In this document: positions 45,151 to 55,870 of the stretch, piece after piece | Numbering within the stretch: the first letter of the stretch is position 1 | Layout: every line of letters starts with the position of its first letter | Assembly (NCBI GenBank): GCA_027475525.1 | Contig: JAMWFC010000092.1 | Coordinates: 868,001-932,000, forward strand | From: Macrolepiota albuminosa | Taxonomy: Eukaryota; Basidiomycota; Agaricomycetes; Agaricales; Agaricaceae | Reading direction: 5' to 3' | DNA: 64,000 nucleotides | The notes under the pieces: model-generated | What the model was told of the DNA's origin: nothing | Seen by the model: only the letters and a program-made list of their open reading frames with translations | Databases searched by the model: none | Position numbers and translations under genes: made by a program

Positions 45151-48075
45151 CTCTTGGGCTCGGCACCCGATGCCTCCTCTGGGGGCTCCTGGTTGTTTGT
45201 GGGGTGCTCTGCCTCAGACTCGGCAGAAACATCTCCGTCACTCCCACTTGCGGCTGCAGTATGTGCAGCTCAAAGGTGGGCGCGGGGTGTAAACCCCTTT
45301 CTCGGGGCTCCTGGCTTTGCGGGGCAGTTGGTAGCATAGTGGCCTGGTTGGCCACACGCAAAACAAGTCCCCGTCTGACCTGGTGGGTTGGCCAGTTTGA
45401 GGTCCAGCCTTGGTTTAGGACGTTCTCCATCCAGCACCCAATCTGGGCGTGGGTGGCTCCACTCTCAGGTTGCAGCAGGGGTTCTGCGTACAACAAACCA
45501 CGTGTTGCGGTCACGGTCCAAATCGGTCTTTTTGGCCAGGAAGATCTCCACATGCTGACCCTGTGAGGGTGTCCCACCAGGCAGTAGTTGCCTGGGTCCC
45601 CCTTTGTGTCCACTCCGATGTTCGTAGTGGTTAGCAGTTTTCAGAGACTGCTCATACCAGATGGCATATGCCACAAATTCTTCCACATCGTTGACTTCTG
45701 GGGACAATCCGTCCTCACGTATCAAATAGCGGCGCATGTCCGCTGGAATGCCATCCAAGAACGTTTCGAGCATTGTATACCCGTCCAGGTATACTGCCAT
45801 GTTCTGGGCATGGTCATTAAGGGTATCATAGAACCCTTGCACTCCCAACTTCTCGGTGTACTTGGCAGACTAGAAGTCCCGCCTTGCATCCTGGAGCGTT
45901 GAGGGGTGTACGAATCGATTGTACAGTCCTGTAAGGACTCCTTTGAACGTCCAGTCATATTGGACACAGTTGACATGCAGTACTGCCCGTCGAAACCATC
46001 CCATGGCCTCTCCGGCCAGGAACTCAGGAAGAACAAAGATTTGTTCTCTTTCCATATGGTTGCCTCCGTTTAAGCACATGGCGAGATGGGTGCATACATC
46101 CATCGCCCAATCTTCCAGGTCGCTGAACTTGGACGTGCCTGTATAGGCGCAAATGTGCCTACTGTCTGCTTTACGCAGCTTCACTCCGTCTGGTAACCGT
46201 AAGGTTACACCCAGGGCATCATTGACTACTCAATGCAGGTGATCGTGCATGGCTTCACAATGCATTCAAATGGCCTCCCGCTGACCCGGGGATCTAGTCG
46301 CCAAATCAGCGGCATGGGGAAGTGACTTCCCTTGTACCTTGCGGAGGACGTCCCGAGCCTCCTCGACTGTGGGCATAATTGCCCTTGTCTCGAGGAATCA
46401 ACCTAGGGCCATCATCCCAGCCGTTACCAGGGACATCACATCTCGGGGCACCATCTCGATCGAGGAAGTCTCCTCAATCATGATCGTTGTGCCGCCCTGG
46501 ACCTGGAGAAGCTTGATTCTCCTGACCCTGCATGATGAATTGACGATGCATCTTGTCAATGGGCTTAGTGCCCTCAAATACAATGCCCTGATTGTTGATA
46601 AGGGACTGTCCCTTAGTCCTGAGGTCACCATTGCGCATACGTTGATACGCGACTTTGTCGCTCAACGTTTTGGCCATGGGCATACACGGCATCACAGATG
46701 CCTCGCTCTCCACCTTGGGCATGGTACTATTGTGCCCATCCGGACCTGACATATCTGTCCTACAGTCTTGGTTACGCATGTGCGGGGGCTCCTCACGCCA
46801 CCCTTGTCCTGCTGGAGTATAAAAAGTACTCACCGGTCTTACTTCGGGTACTTCCTGCGCCCGTGCTAGTGCCTCCACTAGCTCAATTCCAACGTCTTGA
46901 TTGTGTTGTGCTGAGCATTCCTTGGATGTGTGGCTCCAGGGGGTCGAGACCCCCAATTGCCATGTGGCCTTCCGCTGCACATACATTTGCAGCTCCATCA
47001 TGAGCACTCTCACCATCAAATCAGTATATTTTGTACTGAATACATTGGGCACTTTGTGCCCTTGTTGCCTAAGTGCTACTATATGGGCTGACACGTAGCA
47101 GTATATTTTGTACTGAATACATTGGGCACTTTGTGCCCTTGTTGCCTAAGTGCTACTATATGGGCTGACACGTAGTGCTCGAGTCGCGCTTGGGTGGTGT
47201 ATTTCATCAACTCTGGGTGCAAGTCCCAGAACACCTGCAAGCGCACGGTGTACGCAGTTTTCAGCCGCTGTTCCTCTGCTCCGGCGTCGTCGTCACTTGA
47301 CAACTCCATCACCTCCTCTGCACGGTGTACGCAGTTTTCAGCCGCTGTTCCTCTGCTCCGGCGTCGTCGTCACTTGACAACTCCATCACCTCCTCTGGAA
47401 GCTCTACAACCTCCGGAGCTTCCTCCACTGCTGGTGTGCATGGTCGTCACTTGACAACTCCATCACCTCCTCTGGAAGCTCTACAACCTCCGGAGCTTCC
47501 TCCACTGCTGGTGTGCATGGAAATTGGGTTTCCGTGCAGGATACTTCAGGCCTTGCAGCCTCCTCCGGTACCTCCTCTATGCGGGCTTCCGCCATTTTAA
47601 AAGGCATTGAGCCCGTGGTGGACCACCTGGTCCCACTACTCCAGCTCGGAGGGAGGGCTCTCCCAGTCCGTACTGACAACTTGGCGTCTCCTGGGGCACC
47701 ATAGGCGCCGGTTGACTGTCGGCCGTCCTCTGGGGGTTCTTTGGAAGCCAATTGGCTAGACTGTCGCAGTCCTCCTGGCAGCTGCATAACTGGGGGCATT
47801 AATCCCCTGGGCATCTTGTCCTGGAGGCATTGCGGACCGTCCTGCTGTGAGCTTTCAGCTCTCCGGGCCTCGCTCTCATTCCCGGCCAGGTTGGTACTCT
47901 GACCTCGGTCTCGAGCCTTGGGTCTTACCTGACCCGCATTGGACGCTGACGTGTCCTGGGTGTCTGCTGGGTCTCCCCGTAGGTCGTGGGCATTTCGCCC
48001 GCCGTCAGTGGGCACTGCAGGTATGGGATTACTCATCAATCCCCTGTTTGAAATTTGCATGGTGTGGCTGTGCAA
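45151..48075 (-). pseudogene. Element D Gag
   Basis: Minus strand: a long disordered Ser/Glu/Pro-rich N-terminus (48075-47300), a helical segment (47200-47000), a divergent middle with several stops, then the conserved capsid region (46180-45600; M-D-V-C-x-H-L, G-W-F-R-R-A-V-L-H, L-Y-N-R-F-V, F-L-D-G-I-P-A-D-M-R-R). The zinc knuckle C-x2-C-x4-H-x4-C is near 45330-45375. Three 77-bp duplications (47022, 47243, 47366) disturb the N-terminal part. Confidence 0.8.
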
Positions 48076-48167
48076 GAAGCTCGAGAAGCTGATAGAGTTC
48101 TGTCAACAAACTCAGCGACTGACGTCGGATGCTAGGCAATAGATCCTAGCTGGCGGATTCAAAAAAA

Positions 48168-48403
48168 TGTAACGAAGTTACGAAGTTTAGAGAGCTTAGT
48201 GTGCACACACGACACTGAATCAGACCAGACCGGTCTATTGACAATGTAGTATACACAAAAAATAAGCTGCTTTGTAAGCAGCTGGTAACTAATTTATATA
48301 GTAATGTAAATTAATATTATATTATAATAAATATAATATAATAATATCTACTGTAAGGTAAGTAAAGCTATGTGGCCAACGCCACATAGCAGACTACGCT
48401 ACA
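48168..48403 (-). mobile_element. Element D 5' LTR
   Basis: 236 bp, TGTAGC...GTTACA on the minus strand, colinear with 24542-24852 apart from the extra 77-bp duplication there and scattered changes. It keeps both hairpins. Confidence 0.88.
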
Positions 48404-49460
48404 GGGCCATCATAGAGGATGAGGTTGGAATTGTGGTGGGCACAGTGCATCAGTCATTGTTTTCCAGGGTGGTTTTGTTGATGTAGCACAATGTATCTTT
48501 GGTGCTTGTTATGTCAGCCCAGGATTTTGCAGAAGTTGCCTGGGGGAGTTGCCAGGTGTTGTCTGTTTGTGGGAGCAGTCTCAGGGGCCTCTAGGTTGGC
48601 TCCAGGTTTCAAAAGTACTGGGGACAGAATTAGCCCTATGACAAGCAGACAAACCTACTGTTCAAGCAGCAGGTTGGTTAAACAGCCCACCTGTCAGATT
48701 CAGAGACCAGAATATGGCCAATGTGCTCTTGCTGTCAGTCTTCCTGAGTTGAGACTATGGGGTTTGCCAGAGCTGGTTCTGGAGGCACTTGTCAGATGTG
48801 GATCAAGCAGCCAGGATTCACAGGATCATTAAAGGGTTGAGGAAAAGGAGATGCATAGACTTTCCCAAGTAATTGTTGCAGTTCCTCACAGAGAATTGTG
48901 TTGTGCCTATACTTTACCATGGTCTGTTCTGGGAGCTCACTTCAGGCAAGTCATTCTCCAAACTTGACCAGGCAGTGCACCCAGTCCTCTGGAGTGCCCT
49001 CGAAGTCATTGTGCCCAAATTCCGTGAGCAGCACCCTGATCCATTGTGCAAAGGTCTTTGGCAAGATCCTGAGTAAGCAGAGCACCTCATTGTGCTGGCA
49101 CTTATATTCTTCAAAGCACCATTGTTCCATGGGTGATGGGGGGTCTGTGTGGGTGGGGCAACTATTGGGTAGTGTCAAGGTAGGTAGTCATGGCTGGGGG
49201 GTCTGCAAAGCTGGGGAGCAGGGTGGGGGCAGGGCAAAGGGGCCCTTACTAAGGGGAATAGAGCAAGGTCCCCTGGGGATGGGGGGAAGTTTCTGGTAGA
49301 CCCCTGGGAATGCTTCAGTATGAGGGGACGTCCACTGGTCGTGCTATGACCAGGTTGGGTGGAAAGGCCCAACTGACTGAGGGCCCCAGGTTGTAGAGGG
49401 ACTGGAATTTGAACATATGTGGAACAATCATGAGGGGGCAACAACAGCAATATATTTCAT
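48404..49460 (-). pseudogene. Ancient family-A-like Gag N-terminus (remnant F2)
   Basis: Minus strand pieces align in order with family-A Gag 29600-30560: A-L-S-Q-L-G-x-S-x-Q-x-x-H, then E-Y-K-x-Q-x-x-E-V-L-x-x-L-R-I-L-P-x-x-F-A-Q and F-G-H-x-D-F-E-G (49178-48951), then L-N-x-T-G-G-L-F-x-Q-P-A-A (about 48680), then the C-Y-I-D-E-L region near 48490. It is heavily frameshifted and AT-shifted. It covers exactly the part of gag that remnant F (20.2-21.0 kb) lacks. Confidence 0.7.
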
Positions 49461-49860
49461 AAACTATGGCATGAGAAGCAAAAACTAAGAATCTGTCAGT
49501 TCAGTGGCACTATGAAAATGATAGAGTTGCCTCACCTAAGTGATACAGGAGGAAGGAGAATGACAAAAGTGAGTTAAGAAGGGCTAAACCAGGAAATATG
49601 CTTGCTCATAACTGCTAGACCTTTAAGAGGACCATGAAAAAGGTGAGCACTGGTATATTTGTGAGGGGACTAGAAACATGGTGCCATCAGGCATGGAAGA
49701 AAAAAAGGTGATGGCTCCTGTTGAAGTTGATCAGACTATTTAAGTCCTGCAGGTAGTGAGGAGAGGATTTTAGGACAGTTCAAAATATGTGATGAGAGCC
49801 CTCTATTATAGCTGAGGGTTATGGCACAGTTAGATTTCATGGTGAGAACTAGCACTTCTG
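49461..49860. other. Unassigned spacer
   Basis: No ORF or repeat that I can support. Base composition shifts from the GC-rich retroelement nest to AT-richer sequence around here. Confidence 0.3.
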
Positions 49861-50046
49861 GTGTCAGGACCTGTTTCCACCAGAAAAAGTAACAAAGAAT
49901 GTGTCGTGCTATTTTTTGGCAACTTTTTGCTTTAGAAAAAGGCACTTTTCCATTGTCTCAAACTTTTTTCCCTTAGAAATATGTATGTTGGAAATGGCAT
50001 GACACACTTCTTTGTCACTTTCTCTAATGGAAACAGGTCCTGGCAC
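49861..50046. mobile_element. MITE-like inverted-repeat element
   Basis: The two ends are about 48-base imperfect inverted repeats (GTGTCAGGACCTGTTTCCAC ... and its complement ending CAGGTCCTGGCAC), separated by an AT-rich core with no ORF. A target duplication is not clear. Confidence 0.6.
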
Positions 50047-50134
50047 TGGCACCAGCAGTGTTAAACTGTTGTGAAAAACTGCTGTCTAAAACATCGGGGT
50101 TAAGTCTTATAGAGGTAACTAAGCTGCAATATCG

Positions 50135-50644
50135 CTAACGAGGCTGAATTTCACGTAGAGCATTGTTTGCATCGTCCTCGACTTGTATGTCTAGGTTGCG
50201 ATCAGATGGTTTGAACTGACGCTCGTGGTTTCGGGTTTCGGGAGACGTCTGCAAGCCTTCCCACTTCTGCTCGCAACCATTCCACTTCCGCTCGCGACAT
50301 CCCGCATCTTCTCGCGGCCATCCCACTTGTGCTCGCAGTTCTTTCACCTCTGCTCGCAGCTCTCCCACCTCTGCTGGCAGCTCTCCCGCCTCTGCTCGCA
50401 GCTCTCCCAGCACTGCTCGCAGCTCTCCCATCTCTATTCGCAGCCTTTCTAGATCTGTTTGCAGCCATGCCACCAGACTCGTCCGCCTGTTGTGCGTGGC
50501 CTCGGACCTCGCACGCACTTTACTTATCACGTCATTCAGTGTCGTGGCGAGCTGTTGGGTGGTAAGTCTTTTTGTTTTTGCCGCGGAGGCGGAGAAGAGG
50601 CGAGTTTGGTTGATAACTGTGGAACGACAGAATCGAGCAATCAT
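50135..50644 (-). CDS. Coiled-coil protein, possibly mitochondrial
   Basis: A 170-codon frame from ATG 50644; an in-frame ATG at 50695 would add 17 residues. I prefer 50644 because the protein then starts M-I-A-R-F-C-R-S-T, rich in Arg, Ser and Thr without acids, like a mitochondrial presequence. Residues about 70-105 form five heptad repeats of the type G-E-L-R-A-E-V, a coiled coil. The C-terminus is polar. No family is recognised. Base use is like the neighbouring STE24 gene and unlike the retroelements, so it is probably a host gene. Confidence 0.6.
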   Translation of the reverse strand: MIARFCRSTVINQTRLFSASAAKTKRLTTQQLATTLNDVISKVRARSEATHNRRTSLVAWLQTDLERLRIEMGELRAVLGELRAEAGELPAEVGELRAEVKELRAQVGWPREDAGCRERKWNGCEQKWEGLQTSPETRNHERQFKPSDRNLDIQVEDDANNALREIQPR

Positions 50645-50695
50645 TGTGTCCTGACAAACTTGGATGTGGAGCTGTGACGACTTGACGCGGGTCAT

Positions 50696-51159
50696 GCCGA
50701 ACGTTCCAACGTGACTACATAATATACCAACTCCTCGACTGAATCGTCCGGCCTTTGAATTTCCACATTACGTCAATCTCTTTGAAGATACTGGTTCGTG
50801 AGCTTCCCAGTTCTCGTTGCGTGCCGGTCTTTCTTCACATCCTTACTCTTGGCAGCCCCAACTTTAATGTGTCGATAACCGGATTAGTGGGTGCTGTCCT
50901 TGAGTAAGGCCCATTGCTTTCATATTGCTTATCCTCACATCTCGTTTGTTATTTGTATGTCCATATCAGCTTTCCTCTTTTGATATTTCCGACGTCGTTC
51001 TTATTCATTCAACTTATCATCTTTCGCTACTATCTGGGTAATGGAGTATTAGAGGGGTTTTGTCTGTCGGGTCATTACAAATACGCTAATACATAGTCAG
51101 ACCCAACATGGCGATAAAAAGTGCGAACTGTAGCACCAAACATGACGAACATACAGTTT
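50696..51159. other. Intergenic region
   Basis: Between the 3' end of STE24 and the start of the coiled-coil gene, both on the minus strand. It should hold the STE24 terminator and the coiled-coil gene's promoter. T-rich tracts are seen near 50940-51010, but no clear TATA box. Confidence 0.4.
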
Positions 51160-52854
51160 TTACTTCTTCTTATTTATGCGTACTTTATAGGCTTCCAGTT
51201 CCCGAAGACGCTCTGTCAGCGTCGGATGGGAATGATGGTATGCAGAATACCTAGCCAGAGAAGAGATCGTCAACAAAAAAACTCTCAATGATTACAGAAC
51301 ACAAGGTTAGATACGCACAGCCAATCCACCCAAACGGTAGACAAATTCTTGACATGGATAGTAATCAGTGCGTGGCCTAGACGGTCTCCCATATCCTTCA
51401 TATCCTCATGTTGCACCTTCTCTTCGAGCTCGCATGCGAACCTGTCAGCTTGGTACTCAAAGGATCGGCTTATGGCATTCATGCCGATCGATACAAAAGC
51501 CTCGAGCGGCGTCAAGATCATCTATGGTTGGATACTAATTATGGCCCCGATAAAAACAAACCTGGAACAACGTGAACGCGACAATAGTTGGCGGAATAGC
51601 GGCGACTGTTTTGGGGAAATCAAAGGCGGCAAGGACAGGCGGAGCGTGGAGGAACGCGGGGAAGAGGGCGAGAATGGTAAAAATATGGAATTGGGAGATG
51701 GCCATCAGCTTCGCAGGGGAGCGTGGAGGAACGCGGGGAAGAGGGCGAGAATGGTAAAAATATGGAATTGGGAGATGGCCATCAGCTTCGCAGGATGAGA
51801 GTAATACCAGTGGCCGAGTTCATGGGCTAGGACAGCCTCGACTGAATATACGCGACAATAACTATTTGAACAAACCCAGGGAAGACCGAAGAAATATGCG
51901 TTACTGTGAGAACTGCGCTTAGAGCCATCAATTTCATACAGGTGCTTGAGAGGAAATTTGAGTTTGGAAGCCAACAATTCAATTCGAGAACGAAGCTCTC
52001 CAGGCTTCAAAGGTGATAGCTTGTTAAACAAGGGCTGAATGACAGTCGGATAGATGAAAACCATGATGAGCTGGAACGTGATCCTGTTGAATGTTTGTCA
52101 GACGGGGTGACAAACCACATCAAGCGACGTACATGAACGCCATGAGCCAAGGTACAAATCGATCACCCGCCCACTTGAAAATGTAAAGGAATGCTGCCAA
52201 GAAAGGCGAACCCAGGATAATGGCGAGGGCCCACCCTTTCAACAGGTCTGTGACGAACAACCCAGGCGTTGTTTTGTTGAAACCGTGCTTTTCTTCAAGG
52301 ACAAACGTTCCGTGACTTGTAGTGGCAATGTCGGAATAGTTGATAGGAAGTAGAGCACGAAGACAAAAACGATAGATTGTACGATCTTCAGTCTCTGTGA
52401 GAACAAGGACGTCGAGTAATTGGTGATGTACACACTTCGTATTCTGGACCAAAGCCAGCAAATCCTATTAGCCATCCAGCCACGCGCCAGGACCAGGCGT
52501 GAAATCCGAAGTGTAAAAGGGCAGAGTCGAGACTTTGTTTCAACAAACCCGAAATCAAGGCGAATTTAGCCTTGTCCCTCCCATGATTTTGGGATCTTGT
52601 AAACACGTCCGCGTCGAAGTGACTGGCGAGAGCTGCCGGAGGTTCAGTTTTGGAGTAAAGGGGATACTGTCGAAGGCTGGGCACATAAAAAAGGTACGAA
52701 TCGAGGTCAAATTCAACACGCACAGCAGATAGGTTTCGAAAAGGGTCACGGTCCAAGAGAAACCTTGAACAGCTAGTTTCCAATCAATAGGGTCGACAGA
52801 AACAAATGCCAGGTGTCGTTGTATATGATCTAATTGTGCATGAAGGAAATCCAT
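51160..52854 (-). CDS. STE24: CAAX prenyl protease 1 (Ste24, M48A metalloprotease)
   Basis: Ste24 is an ER/nuclear-envelope multi-pass zinc protease that clips the AAX tripeptide from prenylated CAAX proteins, for example a-factor pheromone precursors. Six exons: 52724-52854, 52436-52676, 52133-52394, 51562-52083, 51319-51521, 51160-51250, with introns of 47, 41, 49, 40 and 68 bases. Start M-D-F-L-H; the zinc site H-E-L-G-H is at 51810-51824 and the second metal ligand E in F-E-Y-Q-A-D at about 51455. V-L-E-E-K-H-G-F-N-K, N-A-Y-F-F-G-L-P-W and N-L-S-T-V-W-V-D-W-L are typical. Collapsed length is about 458 residues, the family norm. Problems: a 77-bp duplication in exon 4, an apparent 1-base loss near 52317, and a shortened stretch after F-G-L-P-W (about 51850-51880). 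Confidence 0.93.
51641..51794. repeat. 77-bp tandem duplication inside STE24 exon 4
   Basis: Copies at 51641-51717 and 51718-51794 appear identical. 77 is not a multiple of three, so a conserved gene is frameshifted exactly here. This is the clearest case of the window-wide 77-bp join pattern. Confidence 0.93.
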
Positions 52855-53366
52855 TTTGACCAGTGTGAAAGGAACGTTGAAGGTGGAGGCAACGAAGGAA
52901 CAGTATTTTTGGAACACGACGTGGCGACGTGTACTAGCACAGCCACCACTGATGTGGGAACAGCGTCTGTGACAGTGTTACCACAAGCTAAGAGTGTCTT
53001 CACACAACCGATAGAACCGGGTTAAGTCCTGATGATTGGGAAGAGGCTACCGTACTCTAACACTGTACTAGTTTATATAGTCCCGGCAATAGAGTACCCG
53101 GTAGCTACGATAATCACAATAACGAAGGTAAGGGTCAAATAGGAAGAGTGACGAAATGGGTCACGGCCGCTCCATACGCCCTCCAGGTATCAAGAGCGGG
53201 TGAGGGATACCTAAAATTGACAAGACGATTTAAGGGTGAGGAAAACGTGATCCATGAACAAAAAAATAAAGGATAGTGTTGGGTTCGAACGCGAGGCCTC
53301 TCGGGAGGCGGGAAGTTAGGAAGATAGCTGATAATTAAGCGACGGCCTCGAACGCGGAGTCAATGG
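52855..53366. other. STE24 upstream region with dispersed repeat
   Basis: Contains the STE24 promoter, without an obvious TATA box in the first 100 bases. At 53110-53190 it contains a piece (TAACGAAGGTAAGGGTC ... AGTGACGAAATGGGTCACGGCCGCT) shared with 63910-63950 and in part with 55873-55890. Confidence 0.5.
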
Positions 53367-53890
53367 TCATCTCTTCGAGGGCAGCAAGGGGGTCAGTGGT
53401 AACGGGGGGCGTCTTGCATGCGCGTTTCTTTTTGTTGTCAGTGAAGAACGGGGGTAACTCGAAACCGTCGGGCCTAGCGTCCTCCATGCGACGCTTTTTA
53501 AATTCCTTCTCCCTTCAACGGATCTCCAATCGAGCCTGATTAGTGTTGATATCACCTTTATCATTGAGTATTCCGAATGCACAGAGTTCAGCATAACGAG
53601 GGTCAAGATAGAGGAAGGTGAGGACCGAACGTGGGATAGGGAAACTGTCATAGTTCCAATCTCTGGTGGCAGGGTCACGGGTAATGAATTTGCAAGGATT
53701 GTCTCCCTTCGTGCTGTTGTATGCAGTAGCAAAGGAGTCATAACCGGTGGGCTCGATGGTAGCAGCGGTAACTTGACGATGACGGACTTTGTTGTCGTAT
53801 TCGAGGAATTTTATTAACTGGGCCGGGTGAACAACAAGGTTAGGATCGACGGATGTGAGCTGCACAAAGCTATCTGGGCGTTGAGTGAGG
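53347..53890 (-). pseudogene. Unrecognised gene fragment beside the Helitron
   Basis: Minus frame of about 180 codons with one TGA (53515-53517) after L-E-I-R. Downstream it continues in frame (E-K-E-F-K-K-R-R) to a TAA near 53349. Features include Y-D-S-F-A-T-A-Y-N and P-R-S-V-L-T-F-L-Y-L-D-P. I do not recognise the family. The 5' end merges with the Helitron helicase around 53890, so it is probably truncated by it. Confidence 0.4.
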
Positions 53891-53894
53891 CAGG

Positions 53895-55231
53895 GATGAG
53901 GAGTGTAGTGGTTTTTGGGACGGTGATGTGGCAAAACCTTTGTCTGCAATACTCTGGCTGCTGCAGTTCGTTCTCATGGAGATGTGGCATTATGTGTAGC
54001 ATCATCTGGCATTGCTGCCTTATTGTTGGAAGGGGGTAGGACAGCTCATTCAAGATTCAAAATTCCCATTCCTGCTCTTGACACATCCATTGCCAATATC
54101 AAGAGAGGAACCCAGTTATCACAGCTCATACTTCGCACCAAAGTTGTTATTTGGGATGAAGTTCCAATGCAACACAAAAATGCCATTGACTCTGTCGATC
54201 GTAGCTTCAGAGACATCTTCGATAATGACATTTCCTTTGGTGGAGTCACTGTGGTTTTTGGAGGGGACTTTAGGCAAACTCTTCCAGTGGTTCCACATGG
54301 ACTCAGACAGCAGATGATTGCTGCTTCACTCAAAAGGGGCCGACTTTGGGATAATATTCAAGTCCATTACTTGGTCCAAAATATGCGGTTGGAGCAGACT
54401 GTAGACAATATTGCTCATGCAGCTTGGTTGTTGGATGTTGGTGCAGGGAAAAATCTAGGACCTGGAGAAACAGTCAAACTGCCTGAAAGGATGATCTGTG
54501 ATGACAATTCTATCACTGGATTGATTTCTTCCACATATCCTGATATTGGTCATCCTCAAAATGATCAGTATTACCTGGACCGGACTATTCTCTCTGGCAA
54601 GAACTCGGATATAGAGGAGATCAATGCAGAAGTTCTAGAGAGGTATCCAGGGGAAGAAAGGATCTTACAGAGTGCAGATTCTGTTCTCTCTGATAACAGG
54701 AATCCTGATGGCCTTGCATTATATCCTGTGGAATATCTCAACTCTTTGAAAGCCAGTAGTTTGCCTTTGGCTAAACTGGCTTTGAAGATTGGAGTTCCTG
54801 TCATGCTTCTCAGGAATCTGGACACAACCAAAGGACTTTGCAATGGAACAAGAATGATTGTCACTCATATCAGCACCAGAGTCCTCAGATGTCGTATTAT
54901 CAGTGGAGATGCCAAGTTTGCAGGTTCAACTGTTTTGATTCCAAGAATCAATCTAGATGCCTCTGAAGAGGATATGCCAATACCATTACGCAGGAGACAG
55001 TTTCCAATTTGATTGGCCTTTGCTATGACTATCAACAAGTCTCAAGGGCAATCAGTCAAGCATGTTGGATTGGACCTTCGATCACCGGTTTTTACACATG
55101 GCCAACTCTATGTTGCACTTTCTCGATGCACATCAGAAGATCGTATCAAGGTGATTTTGTCAGAAGAAAATACATCAAGAGCGACTGCAAATATTGTGTA
55201 TCAAGAAGTTCTTAATGGTTTACAAATGTAA
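53895..55231 (+). pseudogene. Helitron Pif1-like helicase, C-terminal part
   Basis: Superfamily 1B helicase motifs in order: a damaged Walker A around 53925-53945 (G-K-T-F-V-C-N-T after a frame slip), Walker B-type I-W-D-E-V-P-M (about 54150), G-G-D-F-R-Q-T-L-P-V (about 54265), G-V-P-V-M-L-L-R-N (about 54790), [13 protein letters not shown] (about 55020) and Y-V-A-L-S-R (about 55110). A TGA at 55010-55012 lies where Arg is usual. The Rep/HUH nuclease half is absent. In Helitrons this helicase unwinds DNA during rolling-circle transposition. Confidence 0.88.
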
Positions 55232-55561
55232 GTGTGATTGTTAATTATATACTTATTACTAACTTTATATTTTAGCATCTAACTTGATACTGTACATATA
55301 ACTTGGAATTGTAGCATTATTTTTTGGGTTTACAAATGTGAGTATGATTGTTAATTACCTACTTATTACTAACTTTTATATTTTAGCATCTAACTTGATA
55401 TTTGTTGATACTGTACTAATAGAATATATATAACTTGGAATTGTAACATCATTTCTTGATAAATGTGAACTTTCTATTCTTTAACAACATATGCTTGAAC
55501 GAGTAAGACATAATGAAAGTAAGTCATGATAGAAGTTGAGTTATGAATATACATATTTGGA

Positions 55562-55870
55562 ACCCCTAACCGAACGAAGTGAGGTTGGGGTGAAGGCTGA
55601 GTTACTTATATACATACTTGGAGCCCTAACCGAACGAAGTGAGGTTGGGGTGGAGGCTAAGTTACTTATACATACTTGGAGCCCTAACCGAACGAAGTGA
55701 GGTTAGGGTGGAGGCTTAGTTGGGGGGGGTTTGGGGGCGAAGCCCCCAACGAGCTACGAAATTCGTGCCGAAGGCACGAATCGTAGCTCGTATTAGTTGG
55801 GGGGGGTTTGGGGGCGAAGCCCCCAACGAGCTACGAAATTCGTGCCGAAGGCACGAATCGTAGCTCGTAT
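55562..55870 (+). repeat. Hairpin array downstream of the Helitron helicase
   Basis: Three tandem units of about 57 bases each contain CCCTAACCGAACGAAGTGAGGTTGGGG, an inverted repeat. Then follow GGGGGCGAAGCCCCC (around the GCGAAGC mini-hairpin) and a long palindrome from CGAGCTACGAAATTCGTGC to its complement around CCGAAGG. The last part is doubled by a 77-bp join (55716, 55793). No CTRR terminus is evident, so a Helitron 3' end is only possible. Confidence 0.6.

Larger units (their letters stand above)
24542..48403 (-). mobile_element. Element D, gypsy retrotransposon, minus strand, with three later insertions
   Basis: LTRs TGTAGC...GTTACA lie at both ends (24542-24852 and 48168-48403). 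The order on the minus strand is gag, protease, RT/RNase H, integrase with chromodomain-like end, then a long ORF3. Inside lie the family-A element (28657-39723), a TRIM (26203-26819) and a B-family LTR (25357-25873). Removing each rejoins the ORF3 frame. The sequences just outside the two LTRs (GGTTG, GGGCC) do not match, so no target duplication is visible. Closest relative in the window is element C. Confidence 0.88.

Noticed and set aside
24541..48404. Reading element D as having a target-site duplication
   Set aside because: The five bases outside each LTR differ (GGTTG and GGGCC).
53275..53345. Possible tRNA gene around GGTTCGAAC
   Set aside because: The bases flanking the T-loop-like motif cannot form a T-stem on either strand and no acceptor pairing was found.
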